A stretch of DNA of 52,691 nucleotides from an uncultured Clostridia bacterium (GTDB lineage: Bacteria > Bacillota > Clostridia > Oscillospirales > Acutalibacteraceae): contig CAJFPJ010000001.1 of NCBI GenBank assembly GCA_904399395.1, positions 1-52,691 on the forward strand, in the 5' to 3' direction. Below are positions 51,850 through 52,691 of the stretch, piece after piece. The notes beneath the pieces are model-generated. The model saw only the letters and a program-made list of their open reading frames with translations, was not told the DNA's origin and searched no databases. Numbering within the stretch: position 1 is the stretch's first letter; each line of letters starts with the position of its first letter. Both the position numbers and the translations under genes were made by a program.

Positions 51850-52380
51850 TTATAACGTCCGCTTTTGTTTGAGCTTGAACTCTGGCTTTGTAACGTATTC
51901 CAGATACGTGGGAGTGCCGAAGCCCACTTGTGCCGCTTGCTCTTTCCATTCCAGATAGACGCGAAACCGTTCCCGGATAGCGGGTGCCTGTATTCTGGCG
52001 AGAGCTTCATCCGGTTTCAGCCATGCGGCTTCAGCAGTTTCATCGGAGCCCCGGAGGTTGCCTCCGGTCTTCCGGCAGATAAAATCTAGCATTACTTTCG
52101 TGGGTATTTCTTTTACTCCGTTATATCCAGGATATTTACAGGTGTTGGATGAGATGCAGAATAGCTTTTCCACCTTTGCGCGGATACCGGATTCTTCAAA
52201 GATTTCCCGTTGGGCAGCTTCTACAACATTTTCGCCTTCTTCTACCTGGCCGCCGGGGAACACCCAGCCTCCGTTATAGGTACGCACCAGCAGGATTTCA
52301 CCATTTTCATTTTCCACTACTCCCGCGGCAGCTACGATATGGGTGGGCATTACCCAACTTGTATTTTCATTTCCCCTCAA
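51850..52380 (-). CDS. Nudix hydrolase
   Basis: This 176-residue protein has a full Nudix box PGGQVEEGENVVEAAQREIFEESGI (G-x5-E-x7-R-E-x2-E-E-x-G). It is a distinct paralogue of the Nudix at 2506, with a longer C-terminal part (FRVYLEWKEQAAQVGF and others). The start is uncertain: TTG 52380 has GGGGGAAG upstream at 9 nt, while ATG 52407 opens the frame and ATG 52350 lies downstream. The substrate is unknown. A tandem repeat and probable promoter lie just upstream. Confidence 0.85.
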   Translation of the reverse strand: MRGNENTSWVMPTHIVAAAGVVENENGEILLVRTYNGGWVFPGGQVEEGENVVEAAQREIFEESGIRAKVEKLFCISSNTCKYPGYNGVKEIPTKVMLDFICRKTGGNLRGSDETAEAAWLKPDEALARIQAPAIRERFRVYLEWKEQAAQVGFGTPTYLEYVTKPEFKLKQKRTL

Positions 52381-52411
52381 TTCTCTTCCCCCTTCATGAT
52401 GTCCCATCTTT

Positions 52412-52447
52412 GATAGTACATTTTATAAGGATAGTACATTTTATAAG
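52412..52447. repeat. Exact 18-bp tandem repeat upstream of the Nudix gene
   Basis: GATAGTACATTTTATAAG occurs twice in a row without gap (52412-52429, 52430-52447). It is AT-rich and lies about 30-65 bp before the likely start, so it may overlap the promoter or be a direct-repeat operator. Confidence 0.65.
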
Positions 52448-52571
52448 CCTTTAAAGCCGGCGAAAACTGGAGTTGAATCTCTTCGACATAAGTCTATCAT
52501 GCGGAGAGAAAGGAAGCAAGAAGACAGAAAGAAACTTCTGCACACATATGTATTTCTTTGGGTAAAAGAGA

Positions 52572-52607
52572 AAAAAGCGATCCCACGCCATTAGCGTGGG
52601 ATCGCTT
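52572..52607 (-). terminator. Terminator for a leftward gene beyond the window edge
   Basis: GCGATCCCACGC and GCGTGGGATCGC around CATTA, followed on the leftward strand by TTTTTT. It implies a leftward gene ending near the right edge; in the last 80 bases I can see frames but cannot support a gene. Confidence 0.8.
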
Positions 52608-52691
52608 CAGCTTGTCAAAGAAGGAGGTTTCAAGCAAGGGTCAAAAACGTGCATCCGGAGTAAAAAGGGGAAAACAAGTGGAAAAAGAAGA

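Noticed and set aside
52608-52691. Possible C-terminal fragment of a leftward gene at the right edge
   Set aside because: The terminator at 52572 suggests a gene here, but the remaining 80 bases are too short to identify a reading frame.

Overview
The window looks like chromosomal DNA from an anaerobic Clostridia-type member of the Bacillota, probably a gut Lachnospiraceae- or Oscillospiraceae-like organism. Evidence: strong AGGAGG-type ribosome binding sites, several TTG/GTG starts, a cysteine T-box and a THI-box riboswitch, an Fe-S L-serine dehydratase, a YesN/YtdP-like AraC regulator beside a CUT1-type ABC transporter, ThiW, and gut-type glycoside hydrolases (GH42, GH43). No rRNA, tRNA, CRISPR array or intact mobile element was found. 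Most genes are of balanced GC content; the segments around 1.2-2.5 kb and 32.1-32.7 kb are AT-rich and contain gene relics.

Layout. 1-8.3 kb: a rightward run of small accessory enzymes (partial GNAT, DUF4097-type lipoprotein, serine-recombinase relic, HAD phosphatase, Nudix, P-loop kinase-like protein, GNAT, L-serine dehydratase, tandem GNAT, phosphotransferase). 8.3-14.5 kb: LysR regulator divergent from a YeiH-type exporter, membrane-anchored MerR regulator, TrmO, EamA exporter, and a second HAD phosphatase paralogous to the first. 14.6-23.4 kb: carbohydrate locus with GH43, a membrane AraC-type sensor-regulator, two sugar permeases and a solute-binding lipoprotein; no ATPase is present. 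23.5-26.6 kb: phosphotransferase, zinc alcohol dehydrogenase, GNAT. 26.6-32.1 kb: leftward thiamine cluster thiC-thiW-thiM-thiE-thiD. 32.1-38.5 kb: XRE relic and intact XRE regulator, then a cysteine island (ybaK, cysS, cysE under a Cys T-box) and a universal stress protein. 38.5-42.3 kb: ECF sigma/anti-sigma pair, HD hydrolase, GluQ. 42.4-52.7 kb: 2-hydroxyacid dehydrogenase, MATE transporter, GH42 beta-galactosidase, tetracycline-resistance-type ribosomal GTPase, aldo/keto reductase, methyltransferase, Nudix.

How the parts work together. ThiC makes HMP-P, ThiD makes HMP-PP, ThiM phosphorylates salvaged thiazole, ThiW probably imports thiazole, and ThiE joins the halves. No thiazole synthesis genes (thiG/H/S/F) are present here. 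thiC is controlled by a recognisable TPP riboswitch followed by a terminator. The most interesting element is the thiW leader. It keeps the 5' pyrimidine-binding half of a THI-box (sharing an 11-nt and a 9-nt block with the thiC riboswitch), but its second arm has none of the pyrophosphate-binding consensus, and it can form an alternative long hairpin that competes with its closing helix. It may be a variant riboswitch with changed ligand specificity, or a decayed THI-box.

Other regulatory features: a Cys T-box whose specifier (TGC) and acceptor-binding (TGGA) bases agree, an ECF-type autoregulatory promoter, a MerR-type 19-bp-spacer promoter followed by a mini-ORF, and a perfect 20-bp-arm palindrome between two copies of a promoter-like repeat upstream of the GH42 gene.
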